The notes: generated by a model not told the origin, from the letters alone. Shown: positions 48,870-59,424, counted from the first letter of the stretch. The stretch is DNA of 64,000 nt from Spisula solida (GCA_947247005.1 OX365945.1:15816501-15880500), one strand, 5' to 3'. Translations and numbers: made by a program.

Positions 48870-51800
48870 AAAAAAATCAGCCTAGGGAGCATCTTTTGAA
48901 AGCGGCAAATCAAATGAAGTTTGTAGTTATTATCAAGATTAGATATCTAGCAGAAATAAATTTCTTTGAGGCTCCTGAGACCTTTGCAGGAATTTTGGTC
49001 ATTTATCATGTCGCCATTGCATGATGTCACTTTGCTTTGTTGCACATCATATTGTCTTGTCATTTTATATTATCGCGATGTCACTTCGTGTTGACGCGTG
49101 TCGACCATTAAAACGCAACATTATCAAAAGATAATTTCATTTGATGCAAAGCAACATTTTCCTAACATTGTAGGTATATTGTGTCGCAGGTTAGCGTTTT
49201 GGTGGTCGTTATGCAAAGTGACGACCAAAAATGCGAAGCAGCATTTCCGTAATACCATATTGCATATCGCCTGTCTGGTGGTTTAAAAAGACATGATCTA
49301 ACTGCGCAATAAAAAGGAATTGACAATGATTCTATTAAAATAAAACATTGCGTCGTCTGCAGGTAAGTTTGAATGTGGCGGTGTCTCTTAGTCATTTGTT
49401 GACCTCGCAAACGCAATGCAATATTGACCCCAACAGGATTCTTCTTGACAGTTAAAATAAAACACATTTTGCCAAACTTTTAGGGGTCTGGTTGCCTCCT
49501 CTTGAAATCTAATACAGACAAACAGACTAAAAAAGACAGGCCTAAATATCAATCAAATACTAGGAAATTAATCAGACATTTCCAGATATAACTCCAATAT
49601 TGCAGACATCTTTTTCACCAGTCAAAGAAAAACTCCAGCCTCCTCCCCCATCTGTCTTGATCACACTACGCCCCAGCTTTAGTAAATATCACAGTAAGTT
49701 GTTCTTACGACGCCGCGCTGTAAGGTCAAGGACGATAAAAATACGTGCTGTTGTCTCCAAAATATCGTAAACAAACAGTTTTTTCGGCGTGTCAACCACG
49801 TTAGCAATCGTCTTTTGTACAGAAAAGGTATTGCATGCACTGGAACTATCCTCTGCAAGCTAAATATGTTTTGTTTTTGTCGGATTATTGGGAATAAATC
49901 CTAATTCAGTTTTGGCATTGCACCACGGGAACTAGGCACCACCTTTCCGCCCCTTCACACCTTATAATTGTTACTGAATTTTCTGCACTATAAGTTATTA
50001 GTTGCATTGAGATCAGATGTGCAAATATCACGAATATGTCACGTTGCCCTTGGCCAGACTGCTTGAAAACTGCCTGTCCTTTGCCATGGCTTTGGTCCAG
50101 GCATGAAGATGAACCTGAAAAATGGCAAACGTGAATCAGGTGCTTGATGCCTAACTAAAGCGCTACCAAGCGATTTTTTGGTAGCGCTTTACTAGATCTA
50201 TATAACAAATCACTTATCAGCGAGCAATGCTTGTGGATAGCATACCGTTTCTCAGTAGTTGCTAGGCAAGCGCTTTCTTATGCTATGGACCGCTTCGATT
50301 AATTAAGTAGCGCTTTGCTGTGCAAAGGTCTGCTATTTTTTGAAGCAAGCTGTTTTCCTAGCTTGGTGCTATTGAGTGTCGGTAGCGGTTTGGTTGGGCT
50401 ACAGGTGTGCAACAATGACAATATTAATAAATTGTAGTCGTAAATATCTACAGGTATACTAGCTGGCGACCACCTAGTTCTGGATACCATAACTAAATGG
50501 TCTTTTATTTACACTGACGTGTCGGCCTTTTAGTTATGGAATTACCCTCTTCAATAATCAACTGTTTAAGCTTAACGCCTAAAATGCATGTTCATTGTTC
50601 AAAAATCGCCCAAAAACTATAATTTACGTATAAATGTAATATTTTTCAAGTGTTTTGTCTTAAAACAGTCAATGTAACACCTACTGATAATCATATATTG
50701 CTTAAAGTTTGATCAGCTCCCGCGGCCATTTTGAATAATTAATTTATCGCAGGTGTGTGCGAGAGCCGTTTTCGAAAAATCCGTTATTTCTTGAAACATG
50801 GTCGAAAACGCCTTAAAATTAAACAAAACCTTTAGATATACCTTTACATAAGAAACAAACACGTTATTTTTGCTATAAATTTGAAACAATCGTCGGAATT
50901 AATGGTATTTCTTGCAAAACATTTTGTTTTTGGGGGTATACTGATAGAATATGCTCCAATTGATAGGGTGTCAATGATTATTTAGTTCCAAACGTGCGTT
51001 TTGTCATAAAACAAACGCGACTCAAACTGAGACATAGAGCTGTTAGGTTTCAAAGAACAAACGGCTTTGACGATGAAATGGAATGATCATCGTCAAAGAC
51101 CTTGGACTAGCGACCACCCATTCCGGATGACCACCAATCCGGACAGACTCAAAAACGCTTTATAGCGGCCATTAATTTTGATCATCTGTTGTCAATCAAT
51201 TTAACGCTCACTTTTTGTCAACACTACGAAGTAGCAACGATTAAAGTTAAATATTTTACCAGAAATGTCGCATTTATTTTCGAATGCACTCGCGAAGCTT
51301 GTTTACATCACTGGGGAAGTCGAAAATCGCATAACTGCACATGTGCAATTCGTCTAAGCAGCCCCGGCATGTAAACGACGGTCCTTAATGCTAAATATGT
51401 GGTTAGCCAATGCGATATTTTGTTCACAGTTAAACCAGGAAAATTTAGCTGTAGTGAATACGTGCAGAGTTTTAAAACATCGTAAAAAATTATTTTGTAT
51501 CAAAATGCCCGCTATGAAAAGTGAACGTTTAAAATTTTACCGCTTATCAGTTTCGATCGATTTTCCAATATTCACGGGAGATAAATCCTACAAAATTTTG
51601 TACAAACCGTTCATTGGTGCTCTCCTTTGATTCATTACACAGTTTATTACGATATTTAACGCCTTTTTCGTAATAAAAGCGCGACAACACGGTGTCAGGA
51701 TTGATGGTCCTGTCGGACTTAAAAATGAGGTGATCTGATGACCCCTACAACGACCCTCAGAAATACACTTGAGCTATTTTTTGAAGTAAAAAAATTAGCT

Positions 51801-52438
51801 CTTCAGTTCAGAGACGCCCCTAGCTTCGTTCAGGTGAAATTTCAATGACTTGATTTACACATTTCTCGAGTTATCGTGAAAAATTTGCCAAAAGTGTCTG
51901 AATGTAGGACGCTTGCCAGTACAGAATGAAATGCAAATCTTGATGGGTCCATTCATAATTCCTTTAAAGAAACGTGTCTCATGGCACAGCTCTCCCAATG
52001 GACTCCAGTCACTCCTTGGTTCTGTGTCTGTCACTAATGAAGTATTCACTCATTTCTGTCGATACTGTTGTTCAGTTCGAAAGTAAACTGATACCTATAT
52101 GCAAACGAAATGATAAAAGAATACATCTATCACGCTTTACCATTAAATTTATTGGATGAATCACCAAAACATGTGGTCAAGTGTTTGCGCGAGGTTGAAG
52201 AAAACACTCAATATATTTGGGTTACATAAAGTATTTCAATTTAATGATCGGAAGAAATTAAATGTGTTTAAATATTTGTGAAAGCGTACAAAGTGTATTT
52301 TCATTCACCTACTCTTTGACAGAACTTTGTTTATGCGACATCGACACAAAACCTCCCACCCAAATATCATTATTTTGAAATACAAATGCATAAACATTGG
52401 GACACTGCAGATGTTGTAGCATAAAAAGTAAATGTGTT
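48870..52438. other. Upstream of PCMT1; transposon-like words, no gene recognised
   Basis: 49000-49290 has GTCGC/ATGTCAC/GCAACA-type words like the foldback element at 13680. Around 50720 CCGCGGCCATTTTG is a YY1-like promoter word. Short open frames with no splice support occur at 51189-51630. Confidence 0.45.
50157..50190. repeat. Perfect 11-bp hairpin (AAAGCGCTACC/GGTAGCGCTTT)
   Basis: The stem is AAAGCGCTACC, the loop AAGCGATTTTTT. Words with AGCGCTTT recur at about 50265-50320, suggesting a worn repeat. There is no evidence of a gene terminator role. Confidence 0.7.
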
Positions 52439-52740
52439 CAGGCCCTTCCCCAGGGGCAGAAGGTGCTGTGGTACCCCAGCGCCTAAAAGCCAAAATCAGC
52501 TCTCCCCCAACGCCTTAATTCCTATAATGGTGTCTTTAAATCAGTATGGGTGTTAATATTTTGGTCTGCATTGTGTTATTTGAGTGATTATGGCTTGGTT
52601 TGTGTGAAAAAGTTCTTTAATTAGCCTTTAAATGAAGGATAAACATGCATTTATCACTTTTAAATTTTTTAGCCATGTTGTGGATCTGTGTAAGCTCAAA
52701 TCCTAGCAATACCCCAGCGCCTTTCTTGGGAAGGGCCTGG
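52439..52740. mobile_element. MITE, about 300 bp, just upstream of PCMT1
   Basis: The ends CAGGCCCTTCCCCAGG and CTTGGGAAGGGCCTGG are inverted; TACCCCAGCGCC appears near each end in the same direction. It lies about 70 bp before the putative PCMT1 5' exon acceptor. Confidence 0.75.
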
Positions 52741-52843
52741 TGTTAACCCTACAATATAGGGCCATGATTGTACTGGTTACTCTTACCATCATGGTGTATT
52801 CTGTTTCAGATTTGCTGGTGTATTGATAGTGTAACCACAACAC

Positions 52844-53000
52844 ATGCTTCCTGGGACATCAAGTATTGGTAGATTGTTTAAACCATCCACAGTCAGTGTA
52901 TTAGCCTTGTGCTCATACTATACTGGCTTCAGTCTTCAAGGTGTCATGGCTTGGAGGTCCAGTGGTAACAGCAATACAAATCTGATCGACAACTTACAAG
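52844..53000 (+). CDS. PCMT1: PCMT1 exon 1, with optional N-terminal extension
   Basis: The conserved start (MAWRSSG, human MAWKSGG) is the ATG at 52946; the exon ends at 53000 before GTATGA, after 18 codons plus one base. An in-frame upstream ATG at 52844, 12 bases after an in-frame TAA, would add 34 residues containing basic residues and a short hydrophobic core (VSVLALC). The exon may begin at a 3' splice site (CTGTTTCAG, ending 52810), which would make the preceding part 5' UTR. Mammalian PCMT1 also has a longer form with a hydrophobic extension directly before MAWK. Whether this extension is translated, and whether it targets the protein to the ER or mitochondria, cannot be decided here. 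Confidence 0.85.
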
Positions 53001-56000
53001 GTATGATTTTCTACTGTTTCTGTACATTGGACACCATTTCAAGCCTGTCAATTGCGCAAGTAGGTCAAAAGAGCTAAAAGTAGATTATAAAAGTGAAGAC
53101 ATTTGGTTTGTAGCATTATCAAATGGTGCTCACAAGATTGTTTAACTTGTCTTGTCGTTATGTAAAAACATTGCTGTCATATTGTGCCTTTGTTTCTCAT
53201 ATTTATATATATATGTATATAACTTAGAAACTAAAGCTTTTCAAAAACATTTTTTGAGCTTGATCCTGGTTCTGGATACTAATGATTATAGAAAAATGTT
53301 GGAGAAATAACTTCTATCCAAGCTTGTTAAAATATAATTATGTAAAAAAGTTCTTGCCCCATCGGATTGACACACATTATTTACAGTTATACTGTTTGTA
53401 CTCAATTTATGTCCTTCTATTGTATGCATTTAATATTTATTGATTATAGGCAATGGGATTATTAAGGCTGAGAGAGTTGCTGCTGCTATGAAGGCTGTGG
53501 ACAGAAAACACTTCTGTAAACATAATCCGTACGCTGATTCTCCTCAAAGTATCGGATATCAAGTTACAATAAGTGCACCTCATATGGTAAATATATGTTT
53601 CTTGCTACATATATCAATGAAACGACTTTATAAGTTTTTAATATACAGGGCTCTCATTTTACCAGTTTTGAGGCTGAAATTCGGCCCCATTCCCCTCCTA
53701 AATGAATGTAAATTTTTCCCTATTTTCTTAAAAAAAATCCCCCTTTTCTTTAAAATGATGCGAAATTCCCCTATCTGAGGACCCCTGGCCCCAGTCCTCA
53801 AAAGTGTCGTAAGGGCCCTGTTATATTTTTAAAGGAAATCTGTTCAGGAATGCTGTGAATGAGATCTATTAAATTGTCATTATTACTTAATTCCAAGTTA
53901 CCTATTCATGCTGGGGTTGCTAAATTTTATCATACAGGTGTAGCGGAATTATATCGGCATCTCTTTAAGTCAACCTTTGAGTTTGAGTTTTGGACTTAAG
54001 TCCAATTGTGATCCTGGGGACTGGACTTCATTTCTGACGTATGCTTTTATATTTTCAGCATGCACATGCTTTAGAGTTATTATCAGATCATCTAGAGGAA
54101 GGATGTAAGGCACTAGATGTAGGATCAGGTAGTGGGTACCTCACTGCTTGTATGGCATTAATGGTAGGTATAAGCTCAACATTCATCTTTGCTTCTGCTT
54201 TCCTCATTACAATGTCAAGTATTGAAATTTCAGCCACTGCCATTGTCCAGAAGTTGGCTGTAAACCAGTCATCCGGATTTGATTCCTAGCTGTGGTAGGT
54301 CTAGGGCTCTCGCTTCACTTTTGGGACTGGGGCCAGGGGCCCTTAGGTAGGGGAATTACGCGACGTTTTGAAGAAAAAGGGGAATTTTGTCTTTTATAAA
54401 TATCAATACTATTATAATAGTAATACATATCATCTGAACAAAAAGCCAATTTCAAGCTATAACAACAGATACAGCAATGGCTGACCAGCATTTACAAAGG
54501 CTCTTCATTGATTTAAAAAAAAAAAAAGGTTTTTTTTTGGAGGGGAATATTTTCAGAAAATAGGGGGAAAATGTATATTCATTTAGGAGGGGAATGTTAT
54601 GTCTTTCCTCAGTAGAAATCCAGCCATTGTCCAGAGAATAATGTGCTGGATTCGTAACCCAAGGACTTGATTCCCAATCGCAGCGGTTTATACCCATCCA
54701 TGAAAAATTTACAATTTTGTCGATGGAGAGGTGATTGGCTTGTTATTTTTTGTCAAAGGTTGTTTGTCAGGGTCCTCAAGTGAATTCATTGGACCATGTG
54801 CAGCTGTAATTAACTAGTATAATGTGTATTTATTGGTACTCTGTCAATGTCAATTCCAGGTCGGTTCTTCGGGTAAAGCGGTTGGTATTGATCATATCAA
54901 AGAATTAGTAGATGGTTCAAAAGACAACATAAATAAAGATCCTAAGTTAGGAGCATTGATGGAGACTGGACAGATAACGTTGGTTACTGGTGATGGTAGG
55001 AAGGGCTATGAACCTGAAGCACCCTATGATGCTATACATGTAGGTGCTGCGGCCCCCATATTACCTGAAGATGTAAGTACAGTATCTTACCATTTTTATG
55101 TCCCCGCACCAGTAATGCAGGAGGCATATAGTGATTGTCCTGTCCGTCTGTTTGTTTGTTCCATTGAAAACTCAAATATTTTCAAAGCCCAACAAGGCAT
55201 TGCTTTCCAACTTGGCATACTTGTTTACCATCATCAATATCTTACATTGTAAACGCCATGTATCACTAATGACTATCCAACATTTCTACAGAATTATAGC
55301 CCTTGATTGACTTAGCTAGCTATAATGGACAAGGCTTCCAGCAAGTTGTAGCCGGTTACTGCAGTTTTATTTTCAATTAAATTCAAAATAATCTATGATT
55401 TACATGTAAGTGTGTCATCAAGTTTAGTTATTCCCCTTTGTAATTTTTCAAACTTAATTCTTGTCTGGGCCATAACTTGAAGAATATTGGAGATATCATT
55501 TTGAAACTTCATAGGTGAATAGTCCTCATTGAGAGGATGTGCAGTGCCCAAGAACCATAACTTTTTATTCCTATTTTAGAGTTGCTCCCCTTTGTACTTT
55601 TTCATACTTAATTCTTGTCCAGGCCAGAACTCAAACAGTTTTGGATATATAAATTTGAAAATTCATAGATAAATAAATCTTATTATTACAGTGCAGTGGC
55701 AAAGAATAATAACATATTTTTTTAGCATTTTTTCTGTGACAAACGCCCCACGGGGAGCATAACCTGTCTGTGATGGCTCTTATCTAGAATTATTTGTCTA
55801 TGTTCTATGTCTGTCTCTTGCGTTGGCGGCAAGGCTTTGCCGCCGTTTCTGTGTGACTTTGGATTGTCTGTGCACTTAAACAGTATTTATGTAATTAAAT
55901 ACTAGTATGTTTAGCATGGATGTTTTGTTTTCAGTTAGACCTTTTGTCAGAATACAATGAAATAATACTTTACAAACGTTGAAAATATTTGTAAATGTAC

Positions 56001-58761
56001 TGAGTATAGTGTATCTAGTATGGATGTTGTGTTTTCAGTTAGTAGAACAGTTAAAGCCTGGAGGACGTCTTGTAATACCTGTATTTCTATGTATGGATGT
56101 TGTGTTTTCAGTTAGTAGAACAGTTAAAGCCTGGTGTGCGTCTTGTAATACCTGTATTTCTGTGTATGGATGTTATGTTTTCAGTTAGTAGAACAGTTAA
56201 AGCCTGGAGGACGTCTTGTAATACCTGTATTTCTATGTATGGATGTTGTGTTTTCAGTTAGTAGAACAGTTAAAGCCCTGAGGACATCTTGTAATACCTG
56301 TATTTCTATGTATGGATGTTATGTTTTCAGTTAGTAGAACAGTTAAAGCCTGGAGGACGTCTTGTAATACCTGTATTTCTATGTATGGATGTTATGTTTT
56401 CAGTTAGTAGAACAGTTAAAGCCAGGAGGACGTCTTGTTATACCTGTATTTCTATGTATGGATGTTGTGTTTTCAGTTATTAGAACAGTTAAAGCCTGGA
56501 GGACGTCTTGTAATACCTGTATTTCTATGTATGGATGTTGTGTTTTCAGTAAGTAGAACAGTTAAAGCCTGGTGTGCGTCTTGTAATACCTGTATTTCTA
56601 TGTATGGATGTTATGTTTTCAGTTAGTAGAACAGTTAAAGCCAGGAGGACGTCTTGTAATACCTGTATTTCTATGTATGGATGTTGTGTTTTCAGTTAGT
56701 AGAACAGTTAAAGCCAGGAGGACGTCTTGTAATACCTGTATTTCTATGTATGGATGTTATGTTTTCAGTTAGTAGAACAGTTAAAGCCAGGAGGACGTCT
56801 TGTAATACCTGTATTTCTATGTATGGATGTTGTGTTTTCAGTTAGTAGAACAGTTAAAGCCTGGAGGACGTCTTGTAATACCTGTATTTCTATGTATGGA
56901 TGTTGTGTTTTCAGTTAGTAGAACAGTTAAAGCCTGGTGTGCGTCTTGTAATACCTGTATTTCTATGTATGGATGTTGTGTTTTCAGTTAGTAGAACAGT
57001 TAAAGCCAGGAGGACGTCTTGTAATACCTGTATTTCTATGTATGGATGTTATGTTTTCAGTTAGTAGAACAGTTAAAGCCTGGAGGACGTCTTGTGATAC
57101 CTGTTGGTGGTGTTGGGGAGACTCAGATGTTACAACAGATAGACAAACATCCTGATGGTTCTGTACATAAGAAGAATTTGATGGGAGTTATTTACGTACC
57201 TTTAACAAGCAAGGAGAAACAATGGCCAAGGTTTCGATAAAACATTCTATTACTTCTCCACTGCATGACTCTAACCCAGGTGTTTATTTTCTGTCTGAGT
57301 GCAAACATTATTTAGCATGGGTAAAAGTTAGAAAGTTTGAAAATTCTGAAACTACTGTGGGGATGTCAATATTCCTACTTTATCTGGACGTCCGGATTAG
57401 TCTATATCCTAAAAGAGTTATGATTCCAGACAAAAGTAAAAGTTATTTTATGAAAATATCTAAAGAAATGGCAAGGTTATGGTCAATTTTATCTGCTCTG
57501 AAAGATTTTCTTTAATAATGGATATGATTATTAGAATTTACAATTTGGCTCTGTTAACACAGTCATCTAATACTGAGGAAATGTCTTTTAGCATAGGAAA
57601 AATTAAGAAAACAGACTATTATACACTAAAAATCCTGAAGTTCAGGAAAAATGAGGATAACTTTTACCCGTGATATAGTAAAGCTAGCTTGCTGTGTGCT
57701 TTATTGAGACCATGCATGTAGGCAATGTTAAAGCTTTGCAGTGACAATCATAGTGACCTTGACTTTAAAAAGGTTAGGTACTGTAGAACTTAAGTCCTGG
57801 TGACTTTGACCTCCTGACTTCAAAAAGGATAGGTGTTGTAGAACTTGTCATTGGCAAGTCACACACAAGGTTTGAAGTTGTAAGGTGGAAGCAACTTCAT
57901 TTTATAGGCAAGTTTAGTTTTGTGACAGGCATACTAGTAAACAGACAAAAAACAATACGCCCGATCAAAAATACTGAGAACTTTCTAAATGTTGTACATT
58001 AGAGGCGACATGGTATGATTGTTATCTGATTTTGATGAAGCTTTGTCACAATGTTTGCATGCCTCGAAAATGCGTCACCCAGAAAGTAAGTAATCTGTTC
58101 AAATCTCATTTTCAGCCATAATGGCTGTGTACTCGGGTGAGCAAGATGCCAATGTATAGCCTAATTGTTTTAGCACCTTCGTGACCAGGTGAGCTGCTTG
58201 GGTCATAAGTTGTCCATCCATCAAAAATAATTGAATCTTTTTTAGAGACCCTACCCAACCATGGACACAATGCATATTGCGACATAAAATAAATTATTAA
58301 CTAAACCTGTTTGTTAACTTAAAGACTTAATTTAGAGTTGTGGCCCTTGATTTGGTAACCATTTATTATGCCCCCCATCTTTGATGAGGGGGTATGTTGC
58401 TTTGCACATGTCTGTCGATCTGTCTGTCTGTATGTTTGTCGGTCGACAGGCCAAATGGTTTCAGTTCAATAACTGAAGAACACATTGCCCTTAGATCTTC
58501 AAACTTTACATGGAGGTTGGTCATAAGCACAAGATGACCCCTATTGATTTTGAGTTGAAGGTCACTGTGACCTTTACTATTTAATGATGATTTCTGCTAT
58601 TGGGCTGCCATGGGGCATACGTGTTTTACAAACATCTCTTGTTGAGAACATTATTCTATGCATTAAAAGTCATACATCATAATATAAATTATATTTATGG
58701 TTGAAAACTTTATAAAAGGATGGGCATTTTGGTTCATTTCAGATCGAAGGATGAGCTTTGA
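52946..58761 (+). CDS. PCMT1: Protein-L-isoaspartate(D-aspartate) O-methyltransferase, spliced gene
   Basis: The enzyme uses S-adenosylmethionine to methylate isoaspartyl and D-aspartyl residues in aged proteins, starting their repair; it is mainly cytosolic. Exons at 52946-53000, 53450-53586, 54059-54163, 54860-55072 and 57061-57240 join with GT/AG sites and compatible phases into 229 residues, against 227 in human. Visible motifs: N-terminal MAWRSSG; the substrate-binding stretch [16 protein letters not shown] at residues 49-64; SAM motif [10 protein letters not shown] at 84-92; GIDHIKELV at 108-116; GDGR at 143-146; [13 protein letters not shown] at 153-165; [11 protein letters not shown] at 175-185; and GVIYVPLT near the C terminus. 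No active-site residue appears lost and there is no frameshift. An alternative last exon at 58743-58761 gives a 232-residue form. Identification rests on recognising the family along its whole length. Confidence 0.97.
53450..53586 (+). CDS. PCMT1: PCMT1 exon 2
   Basis: The acceptor is TTGATTATAG ending at 53449 and the donor is GTAAAT at 53587. The exon has 137 bases: two complete the glycine codon split with exon 1, followed by 45 codons. It encodes the helix before the active site and the conserved [15 protein letters not shown] segment that closes over the peptide substrate. The phase joins cleanly to exons 1 and 3. Confidence 0.96.
53646..53825. repeat. Dispersed repeat in PCMT1 intron 2
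   Basis: It runs from CAGGGCTCTCATTTTACC to GTAAGGGCCCTG and contains CCATTCCCCTCCTAAATGAA and GACCCCTGGCCCCAGTCC. It is the inverse of the repeat at 54300-54605. Confidence 0.8.
54059..54163 (+). CDS. PCMT1: PCMT1 exon 3
   Basis: The acceptor is TTTATATTTTCAG ending at 54058 and the donor is GTAGGT at 54164. The 105 bases form 35 codons in phase 0. The exon carries SAM-binding motif I (DVGSGSGYL), the glycine-rich loop of class I methyltransferases. It is flanked in introns 2 and 3 by two oppositely oriented copies of the same repeat (see findings). Confidence 0.96.
54300..54605. repeat. Dispersed repeat in PCMT1 intron 3, opposite orientation
   Basis: It contains GGACTGGGGCCAGGGGCCC, AAAAGGGGAATTTTG, GGGGAAAATGTATATTCATT and TAGGAGGGGAATG, the reverse complement of the intron 2 copy with an extra insert. 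The pair flanks exon 3. Confidence 0.8.
54860..55072 (+). CDS. PCMT1: PCMT1 exon 4
   Basis: The acceptor is CAATTCCAG ending at 54859 and the donor is a strong GTAAGT at 55073. The 213 bases give 71 codons in phase 0. It encodes the strand with GIDHIKEL (the acidic residue that contacts the SAM ribose lies in this region in the family), GDGR, and [13 protein letters not shown]. The reading frame closes exactly onto exon 5 ([12 protein letters not shown]). Confidence 0.97.
55090..55800 (+). repeat. Bivalve-type repeat sequence in PCMT1 intron 4
   Basis: It starts near ATGTCCCCGCACCAGTAATG, GAGGCATATAGTGATTGTCC (with CTGTCCGTCTGTTTGTTTGT) and ends near ACGCCCCACGGGGAGCATAA. Between them lie two related blocks with TTCATACTTAATTCTTGTC.GGCCA.AACT and TTTGAAA.TTCATAG (about 55440-55680). 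Confidence 0.6.
55908..55950 (+). repeat. Diverged relic of the 73-bp unit's intronic part
   Basis: TAGCATGGATGTTTTGTTTTCAGTTAGA resembles the unit's TATGGATGTTGTGTTTTCAGTTAGT, about 100 bp upstream of the first regular copy, but continues into unrelated sequence after TTAGA. It may be an older duplication of the splice region. Confidence 0.4.
56010..57104 (+). repeat. 73-bp tandem array of the PCMT1 3' splice site plus exon 5 start, 15 copies
   Basis: Splice-site AGs are followed by TTAGTAGAACAG at 56039, 56112, 56185, 56258, 56331 and so on at exactly 73-bp steps to 57061, with no net indel over 1,022 bp. Copy 7 reads TTATTAG and copy 8 TAAGTAG at the start. Each unit is 44 bp matching the start of exon 5 (coding [14 protein letters not shown]), then 29 bp of intron end (ATTTCTATGTATGG...TTTTCAG). 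Copies 1-14 differ from each other by a few substitutions (GGAGGA/GGTGTG, CCTGG/CCAGG, TTGTG/TTATG). Because 73 is not a multiple of three, reading from any earlier copy reaches a TAG at the start of the third unit. Confidence 0.97.
57061..57240 (+). CDS. PCMT1: PCMT1 exon 5, last exon of the main form
   Basis: The acceptor TATGTTTTCAG ends at 57060; the exon encodes 59 residues from [15 protein letters not shown] to EKQWPRFR and a TAA at 57238-57240. The first 44 bases are the last copy of a 73-bp tandem array; only this copy continues into the GGVGETQM... coding sequence. A GT at 57231 (AAG|GTTTCG, a weak donor) offers alternative splicing two bases into the final Arg codon, to the KDEL exon at 58743. 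Confidence 0.96.
   Translation, partial: LVEQLKPGGRLVIPVGGVGETQMLQQIDKHPDGSVHKKNLMGVIYVPLTSKEKQWPRFR
57746..57862 (+). repeat. Imperfect tandem duplication, about 58 bp, 2 copies
   Basis: TGACCTTGACTTTAAAAAGG, TTAGGTACTGTAGAACTT is followed by GACCTCCTGACTTCAAAAAG, GATAGGTGTTGTAGAACTT. It lies in the 3' UTR of the short PCMT1 form or the intron of the KDEL form. Confidence 0.75.
58369..58643 (+). mobile_element. ATGCCCCCC...GGGGCAT repeat element in the last PCMT1 intron
   Basis: The ends TTATGCCCCCCATCTTTGAT and CCATGGGGCATACGTGTTTT are partly inverted; the inner text (CACATGTCTGTCGATCTGTC, TGTCTGTATGTTTGTCGGTC, GTTTCAGTTCAATAACTGAA) is a common bivalve repeat as I know it. It carries a consensus ERE palindrome. 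Confidence 0.75.
58559..58573. promoter_or_regulatory. Consensus estrogen-response-element palindrome inside a repeat
   Basis: AGGTCACTGTGACCT matches AGGTCAnnnTGACCT with no mismatch. It is part of the mobile repeat at 58369-58643; use by any receptor is unknown. Confidence 0.6.
58743..58761 (+). CDS. PCMT1: PCMT1 alternative last exon encoding a KDEL C-terminus
   Basis: The acceptor TTGGTTCATTTCAG ends at 58742. Joined to the donor at 57231 it completes an Arg codon and then reads Ser-Lys-Asp-Glu-Leu-stop (TGA 58759-58761). KDEL at the extreme C-terminus is the canonical ER-retrieval signal. Vertebrate PCMT1 makes a parallel isoform II ending in RDEL by the same use of a donor just before the isoform I stop. 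The equal position, phase and peptide argue strongly against chance; expression is not shown by sequence alone. Confidence 0.85.
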
Positions 58762-59424
58762 CAAGGACCATGTACCACATGTCCGACCGGTAACTCCAAT
58801 ACTTCACCACATTGTGAACGAGCATCTAACTGACCGAGATTTGATCCTCCTGACTCAAGTGCTTGACGCTGCAGTTATTCAAGCTTCCAGTGATGTGTTA
58901 AAGGATTGTTGCTAATGAACGTTTTGTATTATAAGCACCTGTTGCATAATTGATATGGTGTGCCTTTCAAGTCCCACAATGAATAGTTTAAGCCTAGGTC
59001 CCACTGAGCATTTTTTGCCTCGACGATGTACTTCCGATTGGACGAGCTATCGGGAACAGGTTCCTCGTGGTCTAGGGGAAGTCATGAGACAGTTTGTAAT
59101 ATCGGAAGGAATTGTGATAATCGGGTGGTTTCAGAAGAAATCGGGAGAACATCACCAATGTGGAAATTCTCAGTGGGACCTAGGCTTTATAAACATCTTT
59201 CTGTGATTGCTATAGTCTCTGTGTTTCTCACATGTTTTAATGTGTGTCACGTCTATGGTCTACGTTCATCATTTGTTTACTTACCCTATTAGGTGTAAAG
59301 GGTGTAAAGAAAGCTTGTCCCTGTCAGAAAACACGACAGTATTTAGGATTGTTGTTGGTATTGTTGAATGGCTGGCATATATTGTCCTTAGTTCATCAAC
59401 AGTTTCTTGTCTACAAACCGTCTC

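Noticed and set aside
56039..57060. Reading copies 1-14 of the 73-bp array as separate coding exons
   Set aside because: They lack the rest of exon 5 and any donor at the end of the shared 44 bases; read through, they stop at the start of the third unit.
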